Shown: piece after piece, positions 1 to 7,482 of the stretch
Position numbering within the stretch: position 1 is the first letter of the stretch
Layout of the letters: each line of letters starts with the position of its first letter
NCBI GenBank assembly: GCA_017432405.1
Contig: JAFRJF010000241.1
Coordinates: forward strand, 1 to 21,644
Length of the DNA: 21,644 nt
Direction: 5' to 3'
Source: Clostridia bacterium
Lineage (GTDB): Bacteria > Bacillota_A > Clostridia > Christensenellales > Aristaeellaceae
Translations under genes and position numbers: made by a program
The notes under the pieces: model-generated
What the model saw: only the letters and a program-made list of their open reading frames with translations
Told to the model about the DNA's origin: nothing
Databases searched by the model: none

Positions 1-589
1 CCAGCCCGGTGCGGGCCGCGGCGCGCATCTCTTCCTTATTATAGGCCACGCCGCCGCCGGTGCCGCCCAGGGTGAAGGCGGGGCGGATGATGACGGGATA
101 GCCGATCTCCTGAGCGATGCGCAGGGCGGTATCCACGTCCTCAGCGATGTCGGAGGGGATTACCGGCTCGCCGATGGACTCCATCGTGTCCTTGAACAGC
201 TGGCGGTCCTCGGCCTTGTCGATGGCCTCCACATTGGTGCCGATCAGCTTCACGCCGTGGGCTTCGAGGAAGCCCTCCTTGTCCAGCTGCATGGCCATGG
301 TCAGGCCGGTCTGGCCGCCCAGCCCCGCCAGCATGCTGTCGGGCTTCTCCTTTTCGATGATGCGCTTGACGGTCTCCACCGTCAGCGGCTCCAGGTAGAT
401 CTCGTCCGCCAGGGCCTTGTCGGTCATGATGGTGGCCGGATTGCTGTTCACCAGCACCACGTTCACCCCCGCCGCCTTCAGCACCCGGCAGGCCTGGGCC
501 CCGGCGTAGTCAAACTCCGCCGCCTGCCCGATGACGATGGGACCGGAGCCGATCATGAGAACCTTCTTTATATTCGTGTTTAATGGCAT
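1..589 (-). CDS. carB: Carbamoyl-phosphate synthase large subunit, N-terminal part (runs off the window)
   Basis: This is the first 196 codons of the large subunit, which makes carbamoyl phosphate from bicarbonate, ATP and ammonia delivered by the small subunit. The translation begins [20 protein letters not shown] and continues with [18 protein letters not shown], the conserved opening of the first carboxyphosphate domain. It then shows [13 protein letters not shown] and, near residues 176-186, the glycine-rich ATP-grasp loop ([12 protein letters not shown]). The ATG at 589 lies inside the last codons of carA, overlapping it by 10 bases, so the two subunits are probably translationally coupled. 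The rest of the gene (normally about 1,060-1,070 codons) lies beyond position 1. Identity is very secure; completeness of the gene cannot be judged. Confidence 0.96.
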   Translation of the reverse strand, partial: MPLNTNIKKVLMIGSGPIVIGQAAEFDYAGAQACRVLKAAGVNVVLVNSNPATIMTDKALADEIYLEPLTVETVKRIIEKEKPDSMLAGLGGQTGLTMAMQLDKEGFLEAHGVKLIGTNVEAIDKAEDRQLFKDTMESIGEPVIPSDIAEDVDTALRIAQEIGYPVIIRPAFTLGGTGGGVAYNKEEMRAAARTGL

Positions 590-1653
590 ACGGCAACCCC
601 TTTCATCATGTCCACAAACCGATCAAACAGCACTGACGTGTCCCTCGGTCCTGCGCAGGCTTCGGGGTGGAACTGGACGGAGAAGGCGTTGTATTTGGGA
701 TAGTCCACGCCCTCGCAGGTGCCGTCGTTGGCGTTGACGAAGCGGAGCACGGCGTCCTTGGGCAGGCTTTCGGACACCACCGCGTAGCCGTGGTTCTGGC
801 TGGTGATGTAGGTGTGGCCGGTCTGCCGGTCGATCACCGGCTGGTTGCCGCCTCGGTGGCCGTATTTCAGCTTCACGGTCTGACCTCCGGCGGCCAGCGC
901 CATCATCTGGTGGCCCAGGCACAGCCCGAACATGGGCGCCTTGCCCAGCAGCCTTTGGATCTCGGCGATACAGGCGGTGTTCTCCGCCGGGTCGCCGGGG
1001 CCGTTGGACAGCATCACGCCGTCGGGATGACCGGCGAGGATCGCCTCCGCCGGGGTCGCGGGCGGCACCACGGTCACGTCGCAGCCCCGAGCCTGGAGCT
1101 CGCGGATGATGTTGCGCTTGGTGCCGTAGTCGATCAGCGTCACGTCGCATTTCTTTTCCCCGGTGGCGGGATAATGGCCCGCTTCCTTCGCGCAGACCTC
1201 GGCTACGCCGCCCCGGATAACGAGGGCCTTCAGGGCGGACAGGTCGTCCGGAACGCGGTCCGCGATCATGGCGTTCATCACGCCCTTTTCCCGGATGTGC
1301 TGGGTCACGGCCCGGGTATCGATGCCGCAGATGCCCGGCACGCCCTGCTTTTTCAGGAATTCGTCCAGCGTATACTGGCTACGGAAGTTGCTGGGCTCGG
1401 GGCACCATTGGCGCACCACGTAGCCCCGGCAGGCGCATTCGCCCTCGAAGTCCTCCTCGATGATGCCGTAGTTGCCCACGGCGGGGAAGGTCTGCATGAT
1501 GATCTGGCCCCAGTAGCTGGGGTCGGTCAGCGTCTCGATATAGCCCACCACGCCGGTGTTGAACACCAGCTCGCCGGTGGCCTCGCAAGCCGCGCCGAAG
1601 GCCTCGCCGACGTAGACGGTGCCGTCGGAGAGGATAAGATATCTTTTAGCCAT
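580..1653 (-). CDS. carA: Carbamoyl-phosphate synthase small subunit (glutamine amidotransferase)
   Basis: The 357-residue protein hydrolyses glutamine and passes ammonia to CarB. The N-terminal half is the small-subunit-specific domain ([19 protein letters not shown]). The C-terminal half is a class I glutamine amidotransferase with nucleophile Cys245 in MFGLCLGHQ and the His329/Glu331 pair in QFHPEA, so the triad is intact. An in-frame GTG lies three codons upstream, but the run AAAGGG sits 8 bases before the ATG at 1653, so I prefer that ATG. The gene starts 15 bases after argF ends and overlaps carB by 10 bases. Linkage to argF points to carbamoyl phosphate for arginine synthesis, though one enzyme may also serve pyrimidines. 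Length is normal for the family. Confidence 0.96.
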   Translation of the reverse strand: MAKRYLILSDGTVYVGEAFGAACEATGELVFNTGVVGYIETLTDPSYWGQIIMQTFPAVGNYGIIEEDFEGECACRGYVVRQWCPEPSNFRSQYTLDEFLKKQGVPGICGIDTRAVTQHIREKGVMNAMIADRVPDDLSALKALVIRGGVAEVCAKEAGHYPATGEKKCDVTLIDYGTKRNIIRELQARGCDVTVVPPATPAEAILAGHPDGVMLSNGPGDPAENTACIAEIQRLLGKAPMFGLCLGHQMMALAAGGQTVKLKYGHRGGNQPVIDRQTGHTYITSQNHGYAVVSESLPKDAVLRFVNANDGTCEGVDYPKYNAFSVQFHPEACAGPRDTSVLFDRFVDMMKGVAVCH

Positions 1654-1668
1654 GTCTATCACCCTTTT

Positions 1669-2652
1669 TCACAGCGTTGCCGCCATCACGGCCTTGATGG
1701 TGTGCATGCGGTTTTCGGCCTCGTCGAACACGATGGAGCGGGGGCCCTCGAAGACCTCGTCGGTGACCTCCATGGCGTCCAGGCCGTATTTATCGTGGAT
1801 CTGCTTCCCGATGCCGGTGTTCAGGTCGTGGAAGGCGGGCAGGCAGTGCATGAAAACGGCGTCGTCGCCGGCGGCAGCCATCAGCTTCCCGTTCACCTGA
1901 TAGGGGGTGAGGTCGTCGATGCGTTCCTGCCATACCGCGTCCGGCTCGCCCATGGAGACCCACACGTCGGTGTAGATCACCTGCGCGCCCTTCACGGCTT
2001 CCGCGGGATCCTCGTTGAAGCTCAGCGACGCGCCGGTCCACTGGGCGATGGCGCGGCACTGGTCCACCAGTGCGGGGTTGGGGAAGTACTTGCGGGGGGC
2101 GCAGGCCAAGAAATCCAGGCCCATCTTGGCGCAGCCCACCATCAGGGAATTGCCCATGTTGTAGCGGGCATCGCCCATGTACACCAGCTTCACGCCGGCC
2201 AGCTTTCCGAATTTTTCCCGGATGGTTAAAAAGTCCGCCAGGATCTGGGTGGGGTGGTATTCGTTGGTCAGGCCGTTCCACACCGGCACCCCGGCGTATT
2301 TGGCCAGGGTCTCGACGATTTCCTGACCGTAGCCCCGGTATTCGATGCCGTCGTACATCCTTCCCAGTACCCTTGCCGTGTCGGCGATGGACTCCTTCTT
2401 GCCGATCTGCGAGCCGGTTGGGTCCAGATAGGTGACGCCCATGCCCAGGTCGTGGGCGGCCACCTCGAAGCTGCAGCGCGTGCGTGTGCTGGTCTTCTCG
2501 AAGATCAGCGCGATGTTCTTGCCGACGAAGTCCGCGTGGGGAACGCCGGCCTTCTTTTTGGCCTTCAGCGCCGCCGCCAGGTCCAACAGGCCCGCGATCT
2601 CCTCCGGGCTGAAATCCAGCAGCGTCAGGAAGCTCTTGCCCTTCAGGTCCAT
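1669..2652 (-). CDS. argF: Ornithine carbamoyltransferase
   Basis: This 327-residue enzyme joins carbamoyl phosphate to ornithine to give citrulline in arginine synthesis. Visible motifs are the carbamoyl-phosphate loop STRTR (residues 55-59), HPTQ (133-136), the ornithine-side SMGE within DVWVSMGE (229-236) and HCLPA (269-273), all in the expected order, with length normal for the family. The ATG at 2652 is chosen because GGGAGG lies 8 bases upstream; an in-frame start ten codons earlier has no ribosome site. It is first in an argF-carA-carB operon, so substrate supply and use are co-transcribed. Because carAB follows, the biosynthetic role (ArgF) is more likely than the catabolic one (ArcB), but sequence alone cannot fully separate them. 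Confidence 0.95.
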   Translation of the reverse strand: MDLKGKSFLTLLDFSPEEIAGLLDLAAALKAKKKAGVPHADFVGKNIALIFEKTSTRTRCSFEVAAHDLGMGVTYLDPTGSQIGKKESIADTARVLGRMYDGIEYRGYGQEIVETLAKYAGVPVWNGLTNEYHPTQILADFLTIREKFGKLAGVKLVYMGDARYNMGNSLMVGCAKMGLDFLACAPRKYFPNPALVDQCRAIAQWTGASLSFNEDPAEAVKGAQVIYTDVWVSMGEPDAVWQERIDDLTPYQVNGKLMAAAGDDAVFMHCLPAFHDLNTGIGKQIHDKYGLDAMEVTDEVFEGPRSIVFDEAENRMHTIKAVMAATL

Positions 2653-2682
2653 GTCTGTGTCCTCCCTGATTATTGATACCAC

Positions 2683-2711
2683 ATTATAACGCCGTAAGAC
2701 GGGGATTACAA
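2683..2711 (-). promoter_or_regulatory. Probable promoter of argF-carA-carB
   Basis: Reading the minus strand, TTGTAA (2711-2706) is followed after 17 bases by a perfect TATAAT (2688-2683). This predicts a transcript start near 2676 and a leader of about 24 bases that includes the argF ribosome site. The candidate ArgR box lies about 40 bases upstream of the -35 element. Confidence 0.7.
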
Positions 2712-2750
2712 CGTCGATAATGTAAAAATATACGGATTATGTCGCTGATT

Positions 2751-2768
2751 AATGCATAATTATGCAAC
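2751..2768. promoter_or_regulatory. Candidate ArgR/AhrC operator (ARG box)
   Basis: The 18 bases AATGCATAATTATGCAAC contain a perfect 14-base palindrome, TGCATAATTATGCA. The layout matches the ArgR box of enteric bacteria (AATGAATAATTATTCATT) except for a C/G change in each arm and two bases at the right end. More ATGCAT or TGCAT half-site-like words follow at about 2772, 2790 and 2829. The site lies between argF and the divergent gene at 2928, so it could act on either. The position, upstream of the best argF -35 rather than overlapping it, is not the simplest repressor arrangement. Confidence 0.5.
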
Positions 2769-2850
2769 GGTATGCATTCAGGACGGGGCTGCATACAGGC
2801 ATGGGACATGACATTTGGATGTCGAAAATGCATCATTCGGGCGAAAACCG

Positions 2851-2879
2851 TTGCCTTTGGGCGGCTTTCATGGTATGAT
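2851..2879 (+). promoter_or_regulatory. Promoter of the acidic exported protein gene
   Basis: TTGCCT (2851-2856), a 17-base spacer and TATGAT (2874-2879) form a good vegetative promoter. The predicted start of transcription, near 2886, falls on an in-frame upstream ATG. That rules that ATG out in practice and supports translation from 2928, which has AAGGAGGA 7 bases upstream. Confidence 0.65.
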
Positions 2880-2927
2880 ATTCTCATGAAAAAACGACCA
2901 TTTGAATGGTCCAAGGAGGATAGACGC

Positions 2928-5237
2928 ATGAGCATGAATCTGATAGCGCTACTGGTCAGCCTGGCCATGATGCTGACCGGCGCGGGCGGGGCCGCCCAGC
3001 CGGAGGCGGCGCTGCCGGCGGGCGAGACCGCCAGGACGCTGACGCTGAGCAACGTGAGCGTGACCTGGAACGGGCAGACGCTTCAAGTGGACCCCCAGGC
3101 CCGCTTCGGCGTGTCCACCGACGGCAAGAAGGCCCTGTACGACTTTGCCGTCGAGATGGGGGACAAGGTGCTGCTGCCCATGCAGCTGAGCGCCGGTGAA
3201 GAGGGCGTCACGGTGCTGTCCGGCAACAGCGGCGTCGCCGTGACCGTCACCGCCGGGGCGCTGGCCGGACTGGCCGCACAGTTGGAGGAACAGGTGAACG
3301 CCTCCCTCGCGGCATCGGGCGAGGACGACGCCCAGCTGATGCAGTTTCTCACCGAGGAGTACATGCCCGCCTACACCGGCCTGCTGAAGCTGGCCATGGA
3401 CCCCGTTCAGCGCCAGCAGATCAACGCCACGGGCCAGACGGTGTACGACCGGGTGGTGGACCGCGGACAGGGCACGCCCGCCAAGCTGGAGGTGGACGGC
3501 GTGAGCTACGACGTCACCGCCTACAGCTACAGCCTGGACGCCATGCAGATGGCGGCGCTGAGCGACGCGATGTTCGACGAGGTTGACGCGCTGAAGGATT
3601 ACTACAGCGCCCTGTTCAAGCTGTACGGTATGCTGCCGGAGGAAACGGGGCTGAAGGGTCTGGACAGCTTTACCGCCCTGTTTGAGCGCTTCGGCGTGCA
3701 GATGCGGATGGACATCGAGGAGAAACGCACCGACGACGGCGCGGTGGACCAGATGGACAATGTGCTGACCATGGATCTGAACAGCATGATGAGCGTGCCA
3801 CAGGGCCTGGCGACCGTCGAAGCGGAGATGAGGAACGCGCAGCCGGAGGCCCTGTCCGAGGGAGAGGACCAGATGGCAGGCGCCCCGCTGGAGACTGAAG
3901 CCGAGGCGGAGAGCGCAGGCGAGGCCGAAGCGGCGGAAGCTGCCCCGGAGACTGCGGAAGAGGCCGAAGCGGCGGAAACTGCCCCGGAGACTGAGGGCGA
4001 GGCCGAAGCGGCGGAGGCTGCCCCGGAGACTGCGGAAGAGGCCGAAGCGGCGGAAGCTGCCCCGGAGACTGAGGGCGAGACCGAGGCGCCGGTGCTGGCT
4101 CCCATTGTGATGAACCTGCACAGCTTGAAGCTCCCGGAGTACAATGAATCCACCGGCAGCTGCGTTTACGCGGTGGACGAACATCACAGCGTCGATTTCT
4201 CCATGACGACCAGCGAGAGCGAGGGCGTTCAGGAGGTGACGGCGAAGGTGATCGTGTCCGAGGACGGCAAGAAGACCCAGGGCGGCAAGCTGTCCGCGTT
4301 TATGGCCTATGACGAGATGGGCACCGTCAGCTACAGCATGAGCATGAAGGCCATCCGGCAGGACACCGCCAAGGCGGATGCCACCTTCTACGGCGTGGAG
4401 AATCCCGACGGCACCTCCGAGAACAGCGCGGCCTTCGAGCTGCGCACCCGTAAGCTGAACGCCTCGGTATCCTTCGATTTGAACGTCACTTCGGACGCCA
4501 TCGAAGACGCCACCGCCACCGCCCAATCCGCCTGCGTGATCGAGGATCTGTCCCAGGAGGGCATCCAGGCCCTTGGACAGGATTCCGAAGTGATGGGCAA
4601 GCTGATGCAGGCGCTGGGCTCTGTACTCGTCGACTTCAACACCCTGAAGGCGGATCCAGGCATGAAAAACCTGAGGGCGCTGATGCGGGGCAAGGGCTTG
4701 CCCATCGACGTGGATGAGCTGGACGAGGCGGACCTGGAGATCGACTACGACATGGAAGAAGCGCCTGAAGGGGACGACGAGGACTATGGATTCGTGGTCG
4801 GCGACGACGGGGATTACGAGATGGTGGTCGGGGACGGCGACGAGACCGCCTTCGATTTCGACGATGAGCCGGTGGAGGACGACGGCGTGCTGGCCTTTGC
4901 GCAGCCCAAGCTGAACTGGCTGCCCAGCGGCTGGGGCGTGTCTGCCGTCGAGACCGATACCGCTTACGATTGGGTGCAGATGACCATCACCGACGCCGAA
5001 GGCGCCGAGTGTGCCTACGCCATATTCTTCCTCGATCCCGAGGCCGGCACTGCCAATTACATCGTGCAGGACAGCGGCGAGGTGCTGGACGGCCGCATGA
5101 TGAACGTGACCGACTTCGGCGAGGGCGGCCTTTCCGTCACCGTCAGCGAGAACGGCATGTACGGCAACCTGATGTTCAACTCCGAGGCCATCGAGTTGGA
5201 TACGATCGGCCAGATCGTGGCGGGGATCGAGTTCTGA
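2928..5237 (+). CDS. Large exported acidic protein with Glu/Ala/Pro repeats, function unknown
   Basis: I do not recognise this 769-residue protein. The start at 2928 has AAGGAGGA 7 bases upstream. Residues 4-23 form a hydrophobic export signal (NLIALLVSLAMMLTGAGGAA), unusual in having no positively charged residue before it and no lipobox cysteine. After about 300 residues of mixed sequence comes a stretch of four 13-residue acidic repeats (residues 332-383). A second long domain follows, then a highly acidic stretch (about 594-653, rich in DD, DE and GD). A C-terminal domain begins near WLPSGWG and ends IGQIVAGIEF, and is faintly reminiscent of DUF4367-type domains. No anchor motif (LPXTG) or second membrane segment is seen. 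It is monocistronic, divergent from argF and ends at a strong hairpin. Its acidity might suggest cation binding, but that is speculation. Confidence 0.85.
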   Translation: MSMNLIALLVSLAMMLTGAGGAAQPEAALPAGETARTLTLSNVSVTWNGQTLQVDPQARFGVSTDGKKALYDFAVEMGDKVLLPMQLSAGEEGVTVLSGNSGVAVTVTAGALAGLAAQLEEQVNASLAASGEDDAQLMQFLTEEYMPAYTGLLKLAMDPVQRQQINATGQTVYDRVVDRGQGTPAKLEVDGVSYDVTAYSYSLDAMQMAALSDAMFDEVDALKDYYSALFKLYGMLPEETGLKGLDSFTALFERFGVQMRMDIEEKRTDDGAVDQMDNVLTMDLNSMMSVPQGLATVEAEMRNAQPEALSEGEDQMAGAPLETEAEAESAGEAEAAEAAPETAEEAEAAETAPETEGEAEAAEAAPETAEEAEAAEAAPETEGETEAPVLAPIVMNLHSLKLPEYNESTGSCVYAVDEHHSVDFSMTTSESEGVQEVTAKVIVSEDGKKTQGGKLSAFMAYDEMGTVSYSMSMKAIRQDTAKADATFYGVENPDGTSENSAAFELRTRKLNASVSFDLNVTSDAIEDATATAQSACVIEDLSQEGIQALGQDSEVMGKLMQALGSVLVDFNTLKADPGMKNLRALMRGKGLPIDVDELDEADLEIDYDMEEAPEGDDEDYGFVVGDDGDYEMVVGDGDETAFDFDDEPVEDDGVLAFAQPKLNWLPSGWGVSAVETDTAYDWVQMTITDAEGAECAYAIFFLDPEAGTANYIVQDSGEVLDGRMMNVTDFGEGGLSVTVSENGMYGNLMFNSEAIELDTIGQIVAGIEF
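3921..4076 (+). repeat. Four tandem 39-base coding repeats
   Basis: Four consecutive 39-base units each encode a 13-residue block that starts EAEAAE and ends alternately TAE or TEG, as in EAEAAEAAPETAE and EAEAAETAPETEG. The alternation gives a 78-base higher-order period. Units are nearly identical at DNA level, so expansion was recent or homogenising recombination is active. A degenerate start of a fifth unit (ETEAP) follows. Confidence 0.9.
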
Positions 5238-5250
5238 TCCCGGCAAAGCC

Positions 5251-5290
5251 ATGAACGCCGCCCCGCGCAAATGCGCGGGGCGGCGTTCAT
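5251..5290. terminator. Hairpin terminator between convergent genes
   Basis: A perfect 18-base-pair stem (5251-5268 with 5273-5290) closes a 4-base loop (AAAT). It sits 13 bases after the stop at 5237 and 15 bases before the end of the convergent ABC permease gene, so it can serve both directions. No run of T follows on either strand, so intrinsic termination may be inefficient; the stem itself is mostly G and C. Confidence 0.75.
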
Positions 5291-5305
5291 ATACCCGATG
5301 TTCTT

Positions 5306-6088
5306 CTACAGATCCACCTTGTGGTCCAGCAGCCAGGCGGAGGCGCCGGCGAACAGGGTGCAAAGCACGAAGTTCATAAGCAGCGACCAGCCGAGGGTGG
5401 CCTTGAACTGCTCCAAAGTGGTGCCCAGGGCGACGCGCTCATACAGCAGCTTCTGCGCCAGCCAGGAGCTGCCCCAGGACAGGGCGACGAACAGCAGGAT
5501 GCTGATCAGGCCCTTCAGGAACCCCTTCTTGTTCTGCAGCAGCGTGGCCGACAGGGTGATGGACAGGTAGGCGGTGCACATCGTCAGCAGCACCTCCAGC
5601 AGCACGCTGGCGGCGGAGAAGCCCGCCATTTGGAAGATCTGCTGGAAGGTGGCGTCGGTCTTCAGGCCGAAGCGCAGCATGGCGTTCAGGCTTTCCAGCG
5701 TCTGGGCGTCCAGATGGGACCGGGCCAGCAGGTATCGGGCGTCCAGCCAGCCCGTGATGCCGAACAGCGCCGTGGCGGCCAGCGCGACCAGCGCGATGAA
5801 CAGCAGCTTCGACAGCACGATGCTGATGGACCGCACCGGGGCCATGAATATCAGGTAGCCGCACTTTTCCCGCAACTCCTGGGAATAGCCGGCGATGCCG
5901 GCGATGACCAGGTAGGCGAAGGCGGCGAAGGTCAGCACCATGATCAGCGACAGGCAGACGATCATCAACTGGGGCTTTTCCAGCTTTACGCCCACGATGA
6001 AGCCGAGCTCCAGCCCGACCAGGCCCACCAGCAGCGCCAGCAGGGTGACGCGCCACTTGCGGAATTCATACTTCATCAGCTTAAGCAT
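5306..6088 (-). CDS. ABC transporter permease, ABC-2-like
   Basis: A 260-residue integral membrane protein with about six hydrophobic segments: near residues 14-34, 41-65, 89-113, 155-180, 192-212 and 235-255. It begins MLKLMKYEFRKWRVTLLALL, a typical cytoplasmic start followed by the first span. GGGGGAGG precedes the ATG at 6088, which overlaps the last codons of the ATPase gene by 8 bases (ATGCTTAA), so translation is coupled. An in-frame start 16 codons upstream would lie inside the ATPase gene and encodes a basic stretch with no ribosome site. With its ATPase it forms a simple exporter of unknown substrate; such pairs in Firmicutes often act in antibiotic or peptide stress (YtrB-like). 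No GntR-type regulator is seen next to it. Confidence 0.85.
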   Translation of the reverse strand: MLKLMKYEFRKWRVTLLALLVGLVGLELGFIVGVKLEKPQLMIVCLSLIMVLTFAAFAYLVIAGIAGYSQELREKCGYLIFMAPVRSISIVLSKLLFIALVALAATALFGITGWLDARYLLARSHLDAQTLESLNAMLRFGLKTDATFQQIFQMAGFSAASVLLEVLLTMCTAYLSITLSATLLQNKKGFLKGLISILLFVALSWGSSWLAQKLLYERVALGTTLEQFKATLGWSLLMNFVLCTLFAGASAWLLDHKVDL

Positions 6089-6809
6089 AGGTCTTCGCCT
6101 CCCCCTCGGGCTGCGGCTCTGCCGAGGCGTGCCCATAGATCTCGATGTACAGGTCCTTCAGGGTGCGGCCGGCGCAGATCTCCCGCTTGTCGCCCATCAT
6201 CACAAGCTTGCCCTGCTTCAGGAAAACCAGGCAGTCAACCACGTCCTCCAGCTCGTCCACAAGGTGGGTGGAAATCAGCATCGTGCGGCCCGACTGGCGG
6301 CCAGCGCGGATGGCGTCGATGGTCTGGGTGCGGGTGAGGATGTCCACGCCGTTCAGAGGCTCGTCGAACATCATCAGCGCCGCGTCCCGGCTGAGCGCCA
6401 GGGAGAGACGCAGCTTCGCTGCCATGCCCGAGGACAGCTGGCGGATGCGGTCGGCCTCGTCCAGCTCCATGTCCGTCAGCATCCGGCGGAAGCGGGCGGG
6501 ATCGAAGTCCCGGAAGAAGTCGGCGTAGTATTTGCCGATGTCCTTCACGGTCATGTAGTTGTAGAAGTAGTTCTCGGTGGGCATGTAGGCCACCCGGGCC
6601 TTGGTGGCCGGGCCGATCTCCTGCCCATCCAGGGTGATCTGCCCCGAGGTGGGGCGGGCCAGCCCGGTGATGAGCTTCATCATCGTGGTCTTGCCGCTGC
6701 CATTGGGCCCGAGCAGCAGGCAGGTCTGTCCCGCTTCGATATTCAGCGATACGTCGTCCAGCGCGGTGCGCCGCAGGTATCGCTTGGTCAAGTTTTGAAG
6801 TGTGAGCAT
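6081..6809 (-). CDS. ABC transporter ATP-binding protein
   Basis: This 242-residue ATPase powers the permease encoded after it. Motifs in order are Walker A GPNGSGKTT (residues 34-42), signature LSSGM (125-129), Walker B AALMMFDE with catalytic Glu150, D-loop LNGVD, and switch His182 in LISTHL. The region usually holding the Q-loop reads VAYMPTENYFYNYMTV, without the usual glutamine, as in other YtrB/CcmA-like exporters. The ATG at 6809 has GGAAAGGA 7 bases upstream. The short C-terminal tail (EPQPEGEAKTYA) overlaps the permease start. The substrate cannot be told from the sequence. Confidence 0.93.
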   Translation of the reverse strand: MLTLQNLTKRYLRRTALDDVSLNIEAGQTCLLLGPNGSGKTTMMKLITGLARPTSGQITLDGQEIGPATKARVAYMPTENYFYNYMTVKDIGKYYADFFRDFDPARFRRMLTDMELDEADRIRQLSSGMAAKLRLSLALSRDAALMMFDEPLNGVDILTRTQTIDAIRAGRQSGRTMLISTHLVDELEDVVDCLVFLKQGKLVMMGDKREICAGRTLKDLYIEIYGHASAEPQPEGEAKTYA

Positions 6810-6838
6810 GGCGGTGTCCTTTCCTTATGACAGGGTAT

Positions 6839-6900
6839 GTAGAGGCGGCAATCTGCCGCCATCGTTTTGGGGGGAAGTGGCGACTGATAGTCGCCGCTAC
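6839..6900. repeat. REP pair (BIME-like unit 1): two inverted GTAG hairpins
   Basis: GTAG (6839-6842) is followed by the hairpin GGCGGCAATCTGCCGCC (6844-6860). After 18 bases comes a second hairpin, GGCGACTGATAGTCGCC (6879-6895), followed by G and CTAC (6897-6900), which is GTAG on the other strand. So there are two hairpins pointing towards each other, each preceded by GTAG and one base. This is the architecture described for REP sequences recognised by RAYT transposases. Confidence 0.85.
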
Positions 6901-6919
6901 GGTGTGACCCGTTTCCGAT

Positions 6920-6979
6920 GTAGAGGCGGCAATCTGCCGCCACCGTCTTGGGGGTGTGGCGACTGACAGTCGCTGCTAC
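6920..6979. repeat. REP pair (BIME-like unit 2): tandem copy of unit 1
   Basis: The unit repeats 19 bases after the first one, in the same orientation: GTAG (6920-6923), hairpin 6925-6941 identical to that of unit 1, then hairpin 6958-6974 and CTAC (6976-6979). The second hairpin differs from unit 1 by a changed loop base and one stem change that still allows a G-U pair. Differences are concentrated in the spacer and loop, which suggests the hairpins are what is conserved. Confidence 0.85.
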
Positions 6980-7036
6980 AGTTATCAGGATAGCATCACA
7001 GGGTTTGTTTTCCGTTTACATCGAATTAGAATTGCA

Positions 7037-7426
7037 TTAGAAATGCCGCCCCAGGTCGTGGGAGGCGCGCAGCCAGCCCAGCAGCTCATCGTCGACTTCG
7101 GAGGCGCTTCCGATGATCGCGTGGTGGGTGAAGCGGTTCGGGCGGATGGGCACGCAGATGAGCCGTGGGGACGGGTCTGGCGCGTCCAGTGAGAAGGTCA
7201 CCGTGAGGAATGGGTCAGGCCGCTCGGCCCTGCGCCGCACCGGCGTCAGCGACGCGCAGCAGTACAGCCGGCCGTCGTGGAAGCCGATCTGGGTCTTTTT
7301 GACCCGAGTCTCTGTCGCCGGATACACCGCCAGCAGCCTTTCCGCCAGCGCCTCGTACAGCACAAGCGCACCGGTATGCCCGTCGAAGAAGAACAGGACG
7401 TCGGGGGTGAGGATGGGAGCAGGCAT
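7037..7426 (-). CDS. Small DUF5655-like protein
   Basis: A 129-residue soluble protein without signal or membrane segment. The pattern DVLFFFDGHTGALVLYEAL followed by ERLLAVYPATETRVKKTQIGF resembles the DUF5655 family (FF.G...AL.LYE.L, then a basic KTQI.F strand), from memory and not checked by search. Its biochemical role is unknown. AAAGGAGG lies 4 bases before the ATG at 7426, so the start is secure. It follows the PBP gene by 53 bases on the same strand with a hairpin between them, so it may be the last, attenuated gene of the wall operon or an independent passenger. Confidence 0.75.
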   Translation of the reverse strand: MPAPILTPDVLFFFDGHTGALVLYEALAERLLAVYPATETRVKKTQIGFHDGRLYCCASLTPVRRRAERPDPFLTVTFSLDAPDPSPRLICVPIRPNRFTHHAIIGSASEVDDELLGWLRASHDLGRHF

Positions 7427-7439
7427 GGTACCTCCTTTA

Positions 7440-7482
7440 TAAATTCTGATTTATCGAGCAAAGCTCGACAAATCAGAATTTA
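7440..7482. repeat. CTGATTT hairpin repeat, copy 1
   Basis: Arms 7440-7459 and 7463-7482 pair over 20 positions with one mismatch and an AAA loop; each outer arm holds TTCTGATTT or its complement and the tip is TCGAGC/GCTCGA. The PBP stop codon (7480-7482) is part of the arm. The outer stem is shared with the element at 15236-15272, while the tip sequence differs, so this looks like a dispersed repeat family. It may also act as an RNA hairpin between the PBP and DUF5655-like genes. Confidence 0.85.

Larger units (their letters stand above)
6810..7036. other. Intergenic region dominated by palindromic units
   Basis: No gene is supported here. Positions 6839-6979 hold two composite palindromic units, described separately. 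A weak candidate minus-strand promoter, an extended -10 reading TGCTATCCT with the hexamer at 6992-6987, would place all four hairpins in the ABC leader transcript; no convincing -35 was found. No T-rich terminator for the upstream minus-strand genes is visible, so read-through from the cell-wall operon into the ABC genes is possible. Confidence 0.5.

Noticed and set aside
667..2229. A 520-codon plus-strand open frame
   Set aside because: It is antisense to carA and argF, both of which carry intact catalytic motifs.
2653..2750. T-box or arginine attenuator in the argF leader
   Set aside because: The predicted leader is only about 24 bases, with no T-box sequence, specifier stem or terminator.
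2886..2927. Upstream in-frame start (MKKRPFEW...) for the acidic exported protein
   Set aside because: It would give a more classical charged signal peptide, but it has no ribosome site and coincides with the predicted transcript start; the ATG at 2928 has AAGGAGGA at ideal spacing.
2949..5363. An 804-codon minus-strand open frame
   Set aside because: It is antisense to the acidic exported protein gene, which has a promoter, ribosome site and signal peptide. The frame is His/Gly/Arg-rich without recognisable motifs, as expected of a shadow in GC-rich DNA.
6839..6979. CRISPR or riboswitch at the palindromic units
   Set aside because: Only two copies, each made of paired hairpins with GTAG ends. 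Neither a repeat-spacer pattern nor a known riboswitch core is visible; REP/BIME fits better.
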